NCBI GenBank assembly: GCA_002221725.1
Contig: NJFT01000074.1
Coordinates: 1-64,000, forward strand
DNA length: 64,000 nucleotides
Origin: Scedosporium boydii
Taxonomy: Eukaryota > Ascomycota > Sordariomycetes > Microascales > Microascaceae
Reading direction: 5' to 3'
Shown: positions 10,829 through 22,695 of the stretch, piece after piece
Position numbering within the stretch: the stretch's first letter is position 1
Layout of the letters: each line of letters opens with the position of its first letter
Translations under genes and position numbers: made by a program
The notes under the pieces: generated by a model
Databases searched by the model: none
The model's input: the letters and a program-made list of their open reading frames with translations, nothing else
What the model was told of the DNA's origin: nothing

Positions 10829-11923
10829 TCATAACTCGAGAGCCTTAAGAGCCATGGCCTTCGCCCCCTCAAACGTCTTATTCCCACCAATAAACCCCGA
10901 AGCATGCACAAACACACCGCCCGGAATGCCCGAGATAGCATCCAACTCCTCATCTCTAAAGCCCCTCCAAGCCTCCGGCAAGGCCTTCCTGCTCTCGAAC
11001 GAATCCTTACTAACGGGCACGGCTTGAACCCTCCACTTCGCGCCGGGGACAGGCTTCTCGGGATAAATGACATAGACGATAGGTTCGACTTCTCCTTGCT
11101 CCTTCGCCTCCTCCTCGAGGGTATATAGATGGTCCTTCCAGGGTGCCGAAGAACCCTCGAAGACGAGGACGCGACCCCGCGGGTCAAACTCCTTCCTCTT
11201 CTCGAACGCCGTGCGGACGACTTCGCGGGCGGGAAGCCACGCGCGAACGTAGTAGTCTAGATCGCGCTCGAATTCCTCGCCGATGCGCTTGCTGGCTGCC
11301 AAGAACCGCTCGTCCTCCTGGCGCTGCGCCTCCTCCGGATCGGAGGACACGGCGTCGTTCCAATTGGGGTTGAGGCGACCGACCATGGCGCCGAGGGAGA
11401 AGCCACCGTCAGAGAAGCGCTTGGTTAGACCTGCGGAGGAGACGGCTTGGGGATCGTAGACGGAGATACCGTTATCATGGGCATCGAGGGCCTCGATGAA
11501 CGATTCGTAGATTTTCTTCCATAGCAGCTCAACCACTTCCGAAGAAGGTTCCGACGAAGAAGTTTCGCGAAGCTTGTTGCTGATGACCTGCTTTCCAAAA
11601 TGCAAAAATACAAGCCCCGCGCTGGACAGCTTCGTCGGTCGACCGGGAAAAGTGGTCGTGAAGGTGCGCTGGTGGTGGTCGTAGCGGTTAGTCGACGGGT
11701 CGTATTCGCCGCCGACGTCGACGACGGTGTGGCATTCGGAGAGGCGGGAAGGGTCGCGCGTGCGGACGAGGGGCGAGGTCGCGTAGGCGGGGAGGAGGCG
11801 CAGGATGTGTACGGCCAGGGCTTCGTCGGCGTGGAAGTGGCCGTTGTGGGTGCCGATTGTGGGAGGGGTGCTTTTGAGGCGTTTCGCGGCTGCTTCGGTG
11901 GCCATTTTGAGGGTACGGAACAT
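10829..11923 (-). CDS. MYG1: MYG1-type 3'-5' exonuclease (GAMM1/UPF0160)
   Basis: A single exon encodes 364 residues when started at the ATG at 11923 (MFRTLKMATEA); the open frame runs further upstream but with no ATG, only a TTG. A second ATG at 11905 is also plausible. The family's metal-binding motifs are present: HNGHFHADE at residues 26-34 and the DHH motif (RYDHHQ) at 82-84, followed by the family's DAHDNGIS stretch. MYG1 proteins are DHH-related 3'-5' RNA exonucleases found in the nucleolus and mitochondria, where they process ribosomal and mitochondrial RNA. The C-terminal block, ending in FIGGNKTFEGAKAMA, is typical of the family. The gene is divergent from iec3 and convergent with igo1. 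Confidence 0.95.
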   Translation of the reverse strand: MFRTLKMATEAAAKRLKSTPPTIGTHNGHFHADEALAVHILRLLPAYATSPLVRTRDPSRLSECHTVVDVGGEYDPSTNRYDHHQRTFTTTFPGRPTKLSSAGLVFLHFGKQVISNKLRETSSSEPSSEVVELLWKKIYESFIEALDAHDNGISVYDPQAVSSAGLTKRFSDGGFSLGAMVGRLNPNWNDAVSSDPEEAQRQEDERFLAASKRIGEEFERDLDYYVRAWLPAREVVRTAFEKRKEFDPRGRVLVFEGSSAPWKDHLYTLEEEAKEQGEVEPIVYVIYPEKPVPGAKWRVQAVPVSKDSFESRKALPEAWRGFRDEELDAISGIPGGVFVHASGFIGGNKTFEGAKAMALKALEL

Positions 11924-12781
11924 GCAATGGTTGGATGAGGTAGGGGGAGGGTGCTTTTGGGAGAGAGTGAGAGGGAGAGAGGGAAGGGAAGAGGAAGATT
12001 TTGGAGATGTGGGGGAGGGGTAGTCGAGGAGAGGGAGAGAGCTTGATGGACCTAAGCTAGGATTGGGCAATTGGTCAAGTCTGGGTTGTTCTGGGTTGTG
12101 GAAGAGGTACGATTTTGTAAATTTTTAATTTTCTTTTTCTTTTTCTTTGAGAGCTGTAAGTTTCTAAAGCCAATATTAGAGTCGAGGATTAAATTCAATG
12201 TTTTTTTCATGAGATTTGAGTTCTGTTGATCGTCACTTCCTTGTCTGATTATTTCCTCGCTCTCTGATTTGGTGAGAGCCGAAAAGAGGAGGAGCAACGG
12301 ACCAAGATCAAAAATCGAAGATACAAGGTACTCCGTACTTGGTACAAACTACAAGTAGACAAAGGTACAAAGGACGTCAACTTCTTGTTGGTCTGAGCTT
12401 TTTGGTGGTGACTGGTCAGCCTCGTCCAAATTCAGTCGCCCTTTTGCGTTTTCTGTTTCAATTCTATTTCTCGCCTTTTCTCTAATTCGATTGCTTCGCA
12501 TCCACATTCCGCGTCCACGGTTCACGATCCACGACCCATTCCCGCCAACTCGGATTTTCTCGTCCACCGTCAAAACCCTCTCCTTTTCAACCCTTCTCAA
12601 CCCACCAGCGACCCGAATCCCATTCACCACGCCGCTCATTCATCACTAAACACGCATCATCCTCAATAAAACATCCATCCCCATTCCTATCTCGACGACG
12701 ACCCCTTTCTTCCTCCCTTACCAATTTCTCAACTCCCAAAAGACCTCGCCGCCAAACCACCATCATCCCGCCGTATCAACA
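11924..12781. promoter_or_regulatory. Shared MYG1/iec3 divergent promoter region
   Basis: An 858-bp gap separates the start codons of two divergent conserved genes, so it must hold both promoters. The MYG1 side is purine-rich on the plus strand. The iec3 side (about 12400-12781) is C/A/T-rich and reads as a long leader. A TACTCCGTA copy lies at 12329-12337. Individual sites are not identified. Confidence 0.55.
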
Positions 12782-14033
12782 ATGGACGACGAATCCCCCA
12801 CAAAACGCGACACCGCCCACTCCACCCCCTCCACCCCAGCCGCCGATGACACCATCCGCGTCGAGGACAGACACGCCAACGGCGACAAGAAAATAAAGAA
12901 GGAAGGAGGCAGAGGGGGAGAAGATGAAGCGGATGCTGTTGCCGATACTCGCCCCAAGTACCGCTCGTGGAAGAAGAAATGGCGCAAGCTCAGGGTGACG
13001 TTTGACCACAAGATGCGCGAGGCGGAAGTTCTTTGGTTGAGTGAGCAGAGGGCCAAGGCGACGATCAAGAGAATAGCAATCGAGAATGAGTTTGTTTTAC
13101 CTTACCCTCCTTCATTGCCTCTTTTTCCCTCTCGAGAGAAAAAGAAGCACATGTAACTAACTCTTTTAAAATAGTCGTCTCCTCGACCTCCTCACAGACA
13201 TTAACGAATGTCCCCAAGTTCCCCCCGAAAAACGCATCTCCGTCCCAACCCTCACCCTCCCAGCCGAATCGCCCGACTCTTCCTCATCAACAACACCCTC
13301 CAAATCCCTCTCCGCCCTCGAATCCGAAGTCCCCCACCTCTCCTACGACCAAGCCAAAGATTCCCTCCCTGACACCCTCCGAGACATCACCCCTGCCGCC
13401 GGCGAAGACGACCCCGCCACCTTCCTAACCGTCGACGAGATTGAAAACTATCTCTACGAGACGGATCTCCGTCTGGGGCTACCGAAGCAAAACAGCCTCG
13501 CCCCAGCAGCGAAGGACGGCGCTCCTCTGCCCACTACATCTACGACCAGTGCCGGCCTCCCTCCTTCCTCTACTACACGCGACTTCCTCGTCAAATACCC
13601 CCACAGCGCATACAACTGGCTCAAATCAAACGCCTCCCACGTCTTCCTCCAAGGCGGCGAATCTGCAGCGGCCCATCACCACGACGACGACGAAAGTCAC
13701 CATCCCCCCGCCAGCGCGGCCCGCAAAAAGGGCGCCTCCAAAGCCTCGGCGGCAGAGAAATCGTCCAAGCCCTCCTCCAAGGCGTCTTCCTCCAAGCGCC
13801 AGAGCAAAGCCGATCGCATCCTCGCCGAGCAGCAGCACCAGCACGACCTCTCCATGGGCGAGGACGAAGACTACGCTACGCCCGCCGCCGCCAAGAAGAG
13901 GAAGAGGGATGACGATGGCGGGTATAGGCCCAAGGGCGGGTCGAGTAGTCGGCCTTCTAAGAAGAAGAGGAAGAGTGACGTGGAGGGGACGCCGCTTGCG
14001 GGGAAGAAGAGGAAGGTGGCTGCTGAGGAGTGA
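12782..14033 (+). CDS. iec3: INO80 complex subunit Iec3
   Basis: The two exons are 12782-13089 and 13175-14033. The 85-bp intron starts GTTTGT, ends AATAG and contains CTAAC. Splicing restores IENDRLLDLLTDINE across the junction, and the product is 388 residues. Residues about 58-125 form the basic, coiled-coil-like Iec3 domain (YRSWKKKWRKLRVTFD, then the leucine-rich stretch), specific to the fungal INO80 chromatin remodeler, which slides and edits nucleosomes in the nucleus. The C-terminal half has a second conserved block (FLVKYPHSAYNWLKSN) and several KKRKR-type nuclear localisation clusters, consistent with a nuclear protein. Two acidic/His-rich low-complexity segments lie between them. 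Exon 2 has no early ATG, so it is easily missed by ORF callers. It is convergent with the isocitrate dehydrogenase gene. Confidence 0.9.
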
Positions 14034-15187
14034 GGGAGGTGGTTCTTTTAATGCCCTCTTTTCCACTCTTTTTTCTTCTCTTTTCTTGTCGTTTCGTTCC
14101 TGTCTTTTTCTTCAAGAAAACCTTTTGGGAAAGGAAAGTGTGTTTGTTATATGGGTAATTATGTATTATTGCTGAAAAAAAGGAGAGGCGTTTTCTTTGT
14201 TTTGCTCTTTTCTTCTTTTTCCCTTTTCCTTACTTTTTCCCCTTCTCCGCCCTTCTTTTCTCTCTTGTTGTCGGATTATGCTTTTTTTTTGCAACTTGTT
14301 TTTCTCTTTACCTTCTTTTTCCGGGATTTAGCATTGATACGACCGGGAGGGCTTTATTGTATGGACCGGGCTGGGCTAGGCTGGGATCAAGATAGGGTGG
14401 GATAGATGAATTTACTCTTGATTGTCTCGTCATTATCACCAATGCATCATTTTGGAAAATAAAGCAAGAGTGAAAAGAAGAACTGATAAGAGCGACGGTT
14501 GCGTCATGTCTAAATGGTCGATCACAATTCAAGTAGCTCAAGCGGTTCCTCAACTGCAAAATCTCTCCCGGATAAGCCTCCTTCAGCCAAGAGTGCTGAA
14601 AAGACAGCAAGATATATATGATGAAAAAAAGAAATCGAGTTCCCGGTCCAACAAACAAAAGGAGTTCTCATATACTGAACTAAATCCGTATCTACATAGA
14701 ATCTTCGAACCCAGAAAAGAAAGGCCAGCTAGCTAGCCTACATACATCTCCTCCATCTCCCCATCAGAACCAAGGGAAAAAAAAAAAAAAAGATGCCGCA
14801 AAAAATGTGCCCATATCCCAAAGAACAATGTGATAAGAAAAAGAAAAAGAACAAAATGAACCAAAAAGAAAAAGGCCGAACCACTCCCGCATTGCAGAAG
14901 CAAAACAAGGGGAAGAAAACAATGAAAGAGATGTATGCATGCTATGTACTTCCTCCACCCACCCTTTCGGGAAAGAGTTGGAAAAAAAATCAGAGAGAAT
15001 ATCTAGAGGAAAAACATTATTTCAAGTCTTCCCAACAAGAACCAAAAAAGAATCCTTCTCTAATATGCCAAGGTCAAACGGCCAAAGGAAAGCCTTCTCA
15101 GACTTTTTTTCTTTGCCCTTGCCATTGATCTCTCAAGTCATCACAAATGTCGCTTCAGCTCTCTTTCTTCTTTTTTTTTTCTCCAAC
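14034..15187. other. Convergent 3' intergenic region
   Basis: This is the 3' gap between iec3 (+) and the isocitrate dehydrogenase gene (-). It is rich in T runs on the iec3 side (14050-14335) and A runs on the other (about 14775-14890), as expected for two facing 3' untranslated regions. No gene is recognised. Confidence 0.6.
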
Positions 15188-16801
15188 TTAAAGCTTGGCG
15201 AGGGTATCCTTGAGCCTCTTCTCGACGGCATCGAGGTACTCGTTAGTGGTGACGTAGTCGCTCCTCTCCTTCTTGCCGCAGGCGAGGGCAAGGTCCTTGG
15301 TCATGATGCCGTCGATGTCGACGGTGTCAATGCAAGCCTGCTCGAGCTTCTGGGCGAACTGGACGAGCTCGGGGGTGCCGTCGAGCTCACCACGCTGGAT
15401 GAGACCACGGGTCCAGGCGAAGATGGAGGCAATGGGGTTGGTGGAGGTCTCGCGGCCCTTCTGGTGCTCACGGTAGTGGCGGGTGACGGTGCCGTGGGCG
15501 GCCTCGGACTCGAAGGTCTTGCCGTCGGGAGTAATGAGGACGGAGGTCATGAGGCCGAGGGAGCCGAAGCCCTGGGCGACAATGTCGGACTGGACATCAC
15601 CGTCGTAGTCTAGACGTATGATATTAGCAACGGACCGACTTACGAGAATCAAGTGGGGGTCAACTCACTCTTGAGGGCCATGACGTAGCCACCGGAGCTC
15701 TTGATCATCTGGGCAACCATGTCGTCGATGAGACGGTGCTCGTACCAGATTCCCTTGGCCTCAAAGTCCTTCTTGTACGTGGTGTCGTAGAGCTCCTGGA
15801 AGATGTCCTTGAAGCGGCCGTCGTACTTCTTGAGAATGGTGTTCTTGGTGCTCATGTAGAGAGGGAGACCCTTGGACAGGGCGAGCTTGAAGCTGGCATG
15901 GGCGAAGCCGGTGATGGACTCGTCGGTGTTGTACTGGGCCTGGGCAACGCCGCCGCCGTTCTTGAACTCGTAGACATCGACCTCCTGGGGCTCACCGTTG
16001 ACGGGAGTGTACACGAGCTTGAGGGTACCGGGGCCGGGGGCGACGAGGTCCTTGGCGCGGTATTGGTCACCAAAGGCGTGACGGCCAATGATGATGGGCT
16101 TCTCCCAGCCGGGGACTAGACGGGGGATACGGGGGATGACAATGGGCTCACGGAACACGGTGCCGCCGAGGATATTTCGGATGGTACCGTTAGGCGAGAG
16201 CCACACTTGGTAGATGTTAGCCAAACGGGGGGTTTTTTTCTTTCTCAATATTTTTTTTTTCCTTACCCCACTTCCCGAACGCCAATTGAGCTCGGGAGAG
16301 GAGGGGTTTGGAGGGGTAAACAACGAAGAAGCCGAAACATCACATACTCTGCTTGAGGTTGAATTCCTTTACACGCGCCTCATCGGGGGTGATAGTAGCG
16401 CACTTAACACCGACGGAGTACTTCTGGATGGCCTCGGCGGCGTCGAGGGTGACCTGGTCGTTGGTCTCGTCACGGTACTCGAGGCCGAGATCGTAGTACT
16501 TGAGGTCGATGTCGAGGTAAGGGTAAATGAACTTGTCCTTGATGTTCTTCCAGATGATGCGGGTCATCTCATCCCCGTCGAGCTCGACGACGGGGTTCTT
16601 GACCTTGATCTTGCTAGCGATCGCCATGGTTCGTCGTGCTCCGTAGTAGGAGAAGCAGCTGTTAGTGTTGTTGGTGAATCTGTTGTTGGAAGAGTTGTAG
16701 TAGTGGGCGGCTGCGGCGAGGGGAGAAGTGGTTGTTGTTCGGAGAGAGGCACGAGCGATACAAACACCGGCAGGCCGGGCGATGATGCGGAGGGAGTTCA
16801 T
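15188..16801 (-). CDS. idp1: Isocitrate dehydrogenase [NADP+], mitochondrial/peroxisomal type
   Basis: Three exons on the minus strand: 16801-16348, 16205-15669 and 15609-15188. The introns are 142 bp (GTATGT..CAAG) and 59 bp (GTGAGT..CTAG). Splicing gives KQMWLSPNGT and ALKNYDGDVQ, exactly the conserved family context, and a 470-residue protein. It converts isocitrate and NADP+ to 2-oxoglutarate, CO2 and NADPH. Visible motifs are ELDGDEMTR (73-81), SPNGTIRN, and the family signature [17 protein letters not shown] with Mg-binding aspartates. Residues 1-58 are Arg/Ser/Thr-rich with almost no acids, which is a mitochondrial presequence. A second in-frame ATG at 16627 ([12 protein letters not shown]) starts exactly where the mature or cytosolic enzyme normally begins, so two isoforms may be made. 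The C-terminus ends KL but not in a clear SKL signal. Confidence 0.97.
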
Positions 16802-19800
16802 GGTGGGCGGCTATGGTATGTATAAGAGGGCTCGCGGTCGACCCCTCCAAGCGGCTGTTGCTTGCTTTGTAAAATGGGAATACCGGCGTATCGGAATAAA
16901 CGCCTATTGCTTTTTCTTTTTCAAACCCGAGGTTAGTGATTTCGAGTCCATCCAATGAATGTCCAGGGCATGTAACACCGAGCCGGGTATGGAGCTATGG
17001 AAAGGGGGGGTGGGTGGCAGCGGAAGGGAGGGGCGGGACGTCTTTCGTGGCAGGGCAGAGGGGGGGTGAGAGGAACAAACGAAGGAGGGGAGAACGGGGA
17101 CCGACTCGGCGGACGCGGCGGTAAGTCTTTGCCAGAGGTGGAGCTTTGCGGCAGATAAGCGGCGCTCTCAGTCCCCAGCTCGCTCACTCGGTTTAGGTCG
17201 CCTTTCCCCTTCCTCTCCTCTCCTCTCATCACCTCTCTCCTCACTCTCGCTACTAACGCGTTTCTCTGCTGCCTCTGCTGTTGCCTGTGCGGGGGGAGGG
17301 GCAACACTGAATCGCGCAAGGGGGTGGAGGGCTAGACCTCTAGGCAAAGGAGAATTTTGGGACAATAATACACGAGAATGCCTTGATTTGGGAGGTTCCT
17401 GGGTGGCTCTGGGTGCGGTGGGTGGAGCCGAGAACGGCTCTACGCTGAGGCTTTTGACAACTAGTGGAGTCTCTAGTCGCAAAGATGCTGCACCAGCTTC
17501 TTTCGCACAAAGAGGGGGAAATGAGCCAAGCTGGTAGAGAGGGGAGTGTGTGGGGGCGCGTAGTGTGTGATGATCGGAAAGAGGAGAAAACGCAACGGAG
17601 AGGAGCGTGATAAAACGATGCGATTGATGCGATTCGACGGGGAAAGGATGGGGGGGCGAGACACCATACGAACCTGGTTGGGGTGTTGCCTTCTAAGAGG
17701 GTCCAGTCCTCTCACGATTCCGAAGCTCGTCGCAGGTTTTAGGAGCTTTGTTGAGGGCTTTCTACAAAAGGAAACAGAGAGCGAAGAGAGAGAGGAGAAG
17801 GGATAAGAAAAAAAAAAGCCCCGTTCTACCGAGAAAGATTGCCGGGAGATGCAAGGACAGTGGACCGTAGTAACCTTGGTAGTAGTGCTGAGAAGATACG
17901 TAATAAGCTCCAGCAAAAAATAGTCGGAAGAGATTTAGGATTCTCAGGGTTCGGGGAGCCCGCTCGGGGTTTTGGTAAGGGATATATACCGAAAGGGTTT
18001 CGAGGCCCAAGCCATCCAAGCGAAAGAGTCATGTTAACTCGGTCTCCGAGGAAATCTTATAAATTGCGACCGTCCCGCCTACCATCCCGCTCTCGTTTTC
18101 TGGATTGGTGGGTGGGTTACTACCAAATTTTGTTAGGCACAAAAAAGGTTCGAGTTTTTGCCTTTATGGGGCTTGGACTCGACTGAGAACGTCTGACCGG
18201 GCCTTCTGGTTCCTTGGTTACTGGCTGATTTTGGTGGACCAGCCGGGCCGGTGTCCTGGGAAATAAGACGGGATCAATTAAACCCTGGGAGGGCAAGCAT
18301 TGAAGCGCGCTGTTCGATTGAGCAGGGCGTTGCCGCCCTTGTTTCCGCGCAGCAGCAAGGGACATTTTTTGGTCATTTCTTGAGGTGAATTGCATGCAGC
18401 CGAAGCCAAATCGGCCGATGACAAGACCAGATGTACGTGATGTCGAAGATCGGAGCGGAGAATTACTTGAGACAACAACGTAAGACGGTACCTTCCCACT
18501 ATGAAGATCAATTATTGCTTCTTCGACTTCTGTCCGAGTCAGTCTCCCCGCCAGACCGAGAACAGAAGGAACACAGCTCGCTGTCGTAGCCGTAACTGCC
18601 CGTCTCCCTCGCCTCGACCTGCAGGCTGCAGGCTGCAATCTCCAATCCTGTCAAAGTCCCACCATGCAGTGCAGTCCGCCAATCGAGCACGCGAGTTAAA
18701 TATGTTGTCAGTGCTTATCTTATGCATCGTTGTGTCATGAGGGAAATTCGGAAGGCACAACAGGTGTGGTGGCGCGGTCGTTACTTGTTACTGGGTTACT
18801 GGGTTACTTGGGCAGGGTCCCACTGACCGGGCTCCAGGCAGTACCTTCCTTCCCTGTAACACTCCAGAACTCACCGATGCAGGTTAGTAAACCACGCAGG
18901 ACAGGGAAGGCACTAGCAATCGGCAATGACCTCATTCCCGAAGATGCTGGGCCTACACTACTTTGTACGTACACTCCACTGCTTCGTGTGAAGTCCACGA
19001 TCAAAATGGCAGTCGAGATGGGTAATCAAAGCATTTTGTAAGCAGGCTTCCTCAACATTTTAGTTCCGCTCGGTCTAGATCGTGCGGAACAGAGAAAACA
19101 GAGCAAAGATGCATCGTGCTCCCGAAACAACCTCAGATCCTTCGCATCAGCATCTATCAATCCCCCATCCCTCATGCATACTATTGTAACAAGGAGCTCC
19201 GTGCGGCTCCAAACAGGAATAATCCAGAAGGCCTGAACCAGAAAGTAACATCATCAATGAGGGGGAGCACTTTACCACCACCATCACCAGCCCCTCCAAA
19301 ACGGTAAAACGAGCGGGGGGTTTCCATCAATTTGAACTTTACCCCTTCCCCGAAAAGTCCCCGCCCTTGGTTTACCAATCCTCATCAATGGCTATCACAG
19401 GCTTGCGACGGCAAAAGAAAAAATAGAGGCTAGGGAGATGTTGGGATCTGTGGAGGGGTACTTCAGGTTACACCACAGCACCATAACGTGCAGAACGCAG
19501 CCAGCGCACAGATTCAATGGGGGCAGTCACACCACGGACCTACAGGAGGTGCATATCAGTGCTTGCGGAGAAGGCTTCCGGCTCGGAGTTCGCACTGCCG
19601 GATGTCGGTTTACGAGCAGCGCGGGGAAGAGCTCCTTCGCGGGGAAGCTCTTCCTTGGGATGGGGTCTGAGAATCAATTCATGGAATTTGGGAATTTCTC
19701 GCACTCTTGAAGAACCAGCAATGATTGCTGAAATATAAGTGAGCATCCTGATCCCGAACAGACTACATTTGATGTACTCAGATGTAATCATGGATGGACC

Positions 19801-21807
19801 CCGTAGGCAATTAGACAATTCCGATTCCGTTGCCAGTTGCAGTTTTCGAAGAGCTTCAAATTTGCAAGCAAGCGACGACCCACTTCCATTCCCACTCCGT
19901 TGCCCATTCCCGAGTCCCGCCGCAATCGGATCGCTCAGAAAAACACATTGAATTAAAAATCAAAGAAAGACAACAACCCAAGACCACGGATGTCATTGAT
20001 ATTACCAATTGCTCCACAGCGGATAGGCTCTGTAAGCGGTCCAGTCGCCTCTGTGGCGCTTCAATCTTCAATATTAGCTTAGTGCAAGGACGGCCCAACT
20101 ATTCCTCCTTGGGGGTTGTGAAGCCTTCAATGTTGCCTTGGCTGGATCCACCATGTTGCAAGCAACGATGTTTAGGTCCCTGTTCCCTGGAGCCACATTA
20201 CCCGCTAGCAGTCTCAACTGCATCTCGCGAAAAATTGAAACCCGATGGCCAGACAGACACTAAGAGTCCCGTTTCGGGTTTCGTTGGGGGCAGGGAGCGC
20301 TGCGAAGTCTTCCCGTCGTCGCCGACGGCCCCTCCTCAACACGGCAACATGGTTCGGCTTGTCCCCGAAGTCGGCAGTGAAAAGTGGGTTGTGTCTCCCC
20401 CTACAAAATATTCGTTTGATTCTTTTTCTTGAATGAGGCTGCGGCTGGCGTTTATTATTCGAGGTCCCCCTTGTTATTCAGGGGAAATATCGAAAGCATG
20501 TAACTTGGAAAAGGAAATAATGAACATTTATACGAAGAGCTGGTTCGATTTCGTGGCCTTATCGAAGGATTACTTATATATATTTCCCATTTCCCTGGAG
20601 CAAGCACCCCCGGACTCGGTCTGGCCAAGGATCTGGTCATGGTCAAGGTCGACGATGCCTGATCCCCTTGTCCGCGCTAGCAAAAACCCATGGTTTGCCG
20701 CATTTCCCCGGCACGCCTCAACGTCGGATGAACATGGTTTCTCCGAAAGATTGTGGATTGCCGTGGTCTCATTTCTGTCGCGACAGACGGAGCATTTCAA
20801 TCCTGTAAATGCGTGGATTTCTTACACGAGGGCCACAATGGCACCATTTTCAAATTACTGGAAGTTCAGAAGTACGAAGTACAGATCAAGATGCGAGAAA
20901 GGTATTTTGCGATGACAAAGACATCGGCAGGAGAACAATAATTCCGAGAAGAAAAGGAGTTCTGAAGTTTACAATTGAATGTCGTCATCCCGAAGATGTA
21001 GCGAGCTTAAGATTTCCCAGGTCGGCAATTGCAACGTCCTGAATCTGTCTGACTAAGATGCCTAGTCTCGATGCAATGTCGAGAACAATTGAATGAGGCA
21101 TTTCGACTTTTCCCTCCACCAACCCAATATCACATCCACTTTCCAAGCGCAATCCACAAACTTGAACGAACGACCCTCGCCTTGTCTCTATCTCGCTTCC
21201 AAATCACCTCCCCTCCCTCCCATCGCACGCATAAAAAACTTCCCCCTCCTCCCCCAACATACTGACAGAAAAAGCAAGAACCTCAAACACTTATCCCCTT
21301 AAACCCCTTGCACGCTCGCTAGCCAACACCTTCCCTTTCCCGCAATTAGTCCCAAACCCTCCCAAGATAAAAATAGAAAACCCCGCTGGCCGAGAAGGGA
21401 AAAAATAACCTTGATAATTCCCCTGCCCGCCCTCAGAAAATCCCATTGTTCAGCGATCCACACAGGTACTGCAGCATGGACTTCTTTACAACAAGATGAA
21501 GCTACGACATGGGAATTGGGGAAGAAAAAAATTGTTTGGGAATGATCCATCTGCCCCAAACGAACTGAAACCCCCAGACACATTTTCCCCTTTCCCTGCT
21601 CATAATGCAGTCCTATTATCGCATACAAAACTCATGCCATGTGTGCGACCCTTCCGCCGAAAGACCTTCTAGAAGCAGATCGGAGAAACTACCCGATTGG
21701 CCTGTTTCGATGGGAGGGGGTGAGTGGGAGGGGTGAATCATAATAATTTGTTCCTCCGTCCTGCCCGCTTTTCGGCACTGGTAAGTGTGTTCCGTTGCTG
21801 GTCCTGG

Positions 21808-21842
<35 letters not shown>

Positions 21843-22695
21843 CGCTTCCCCGCCCCCATCCCGCTTCCGTTCATTCAGCCCGGGAACGGACCTGGTGTAA
21901 GAGATGAAAAATAAGAATAAAAGAATGGCAAAATTAAGTTGCTGGTCGAGTCCGAAAAGAGTGTCCTCCGTAGAAGATTCCATGAAACCTCTTCCACAAT
22001 GTAAAGGATGCCGATGACGTCGCACCCAAACACGTGCTGCATAGGAACCAGACAGCCACACTTATATGCATATAGCTTTTGAAATAATCAAATGTCGCGT
22101 ACTTAACACATCACATCTGCAAGCCGACATGCAGCAAAGGCTGGATGATGCGCGACGGACACACCTGCGCCCCCAATCCAGTCAAGCTCGCCGTTTCAGA
22201 CAAGGTCTAACATCCGCGAGCTACGTAAGCTCACGACGAATGCTTTGGGGCAAGCTATATGAAACTCTTCACGAATATCAATCGGTTTAGACTTACACCG
22301 ATTGTCAAGGGTAGTGCCGCTTGGTAGATGACAATGTTGACGAATGTCTATTCAAGAAGACATTTTTGTGAAACGCTACAATAACTAAGAAGAAGAGTTA
22401 AAGAATAAAAAAGAGAAAAGGTGGCATCTAAATAATACATAGAGAGTTGACTGACGAACAAGCTGTAAGAATAATCCTGCAGTATCGATAGTCGAACTCG
22501 AGGAAAAGAAGTCACACCCCCCAAAAATCCAACATCATCTATCAAAAAGTTTTGATGGAAGAAAAAGATTGTAGACTGGATATGTCTCAATCGAAAGCAC
22601 CAGTCAGAAAGGAGAAAGATAGGAGATGGAATCAAGAAATGCAAGAGCTGGGAAATATGCAAGTCATCATATCCGTGTGTTTCATCAGTTCGCCG
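16802..22695. other. 5.9-kb region without a supported gene
   Basis: The first few hundred bases must include the isocitrate dehydrogenase promoter. Beyond that, no frame has a recognisable domain. The longest, 200 codons at 19830-20432 (+), starts at TTG and is not recognised. The region includes a GGGTTACT-type short repeat near 18782-18815, the 31-T tract at 21812-21842 and a TACGAAGTA copy at 20873-20881. It could hold lineage-specific or non-coding transcripts. Confidence 0.5.
21812..21842. repeat. 31-base poly-T tract
   Basis: An uninterrupted run of 31 Ts in the plus strand. Unlike the tract at 7177, no tRNA-like A/B boxes or coding frame lie next to it. Confidence 0.9.

Noticed and set aside
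13626..14066. 146-codon minus-strand frame over iec3 exon 2
   Set aside because: Antisense shadow of the Lys/Ala/Pro-rich iec3 tail.
14939..15613. 224-codon plus-strand frame antisense to isocitrate dehydrogenase
   Set aside because: It mirrors the G/C third-position bias of the real exon and has no domain. The same holds for the antisense frames at 15736-16119 and 16214-16825.
19830..20432. 200-codon plus-strand frame
   Set aside because: Starts at TTG; composition is unlike a conserved protein and no motif is recognised.
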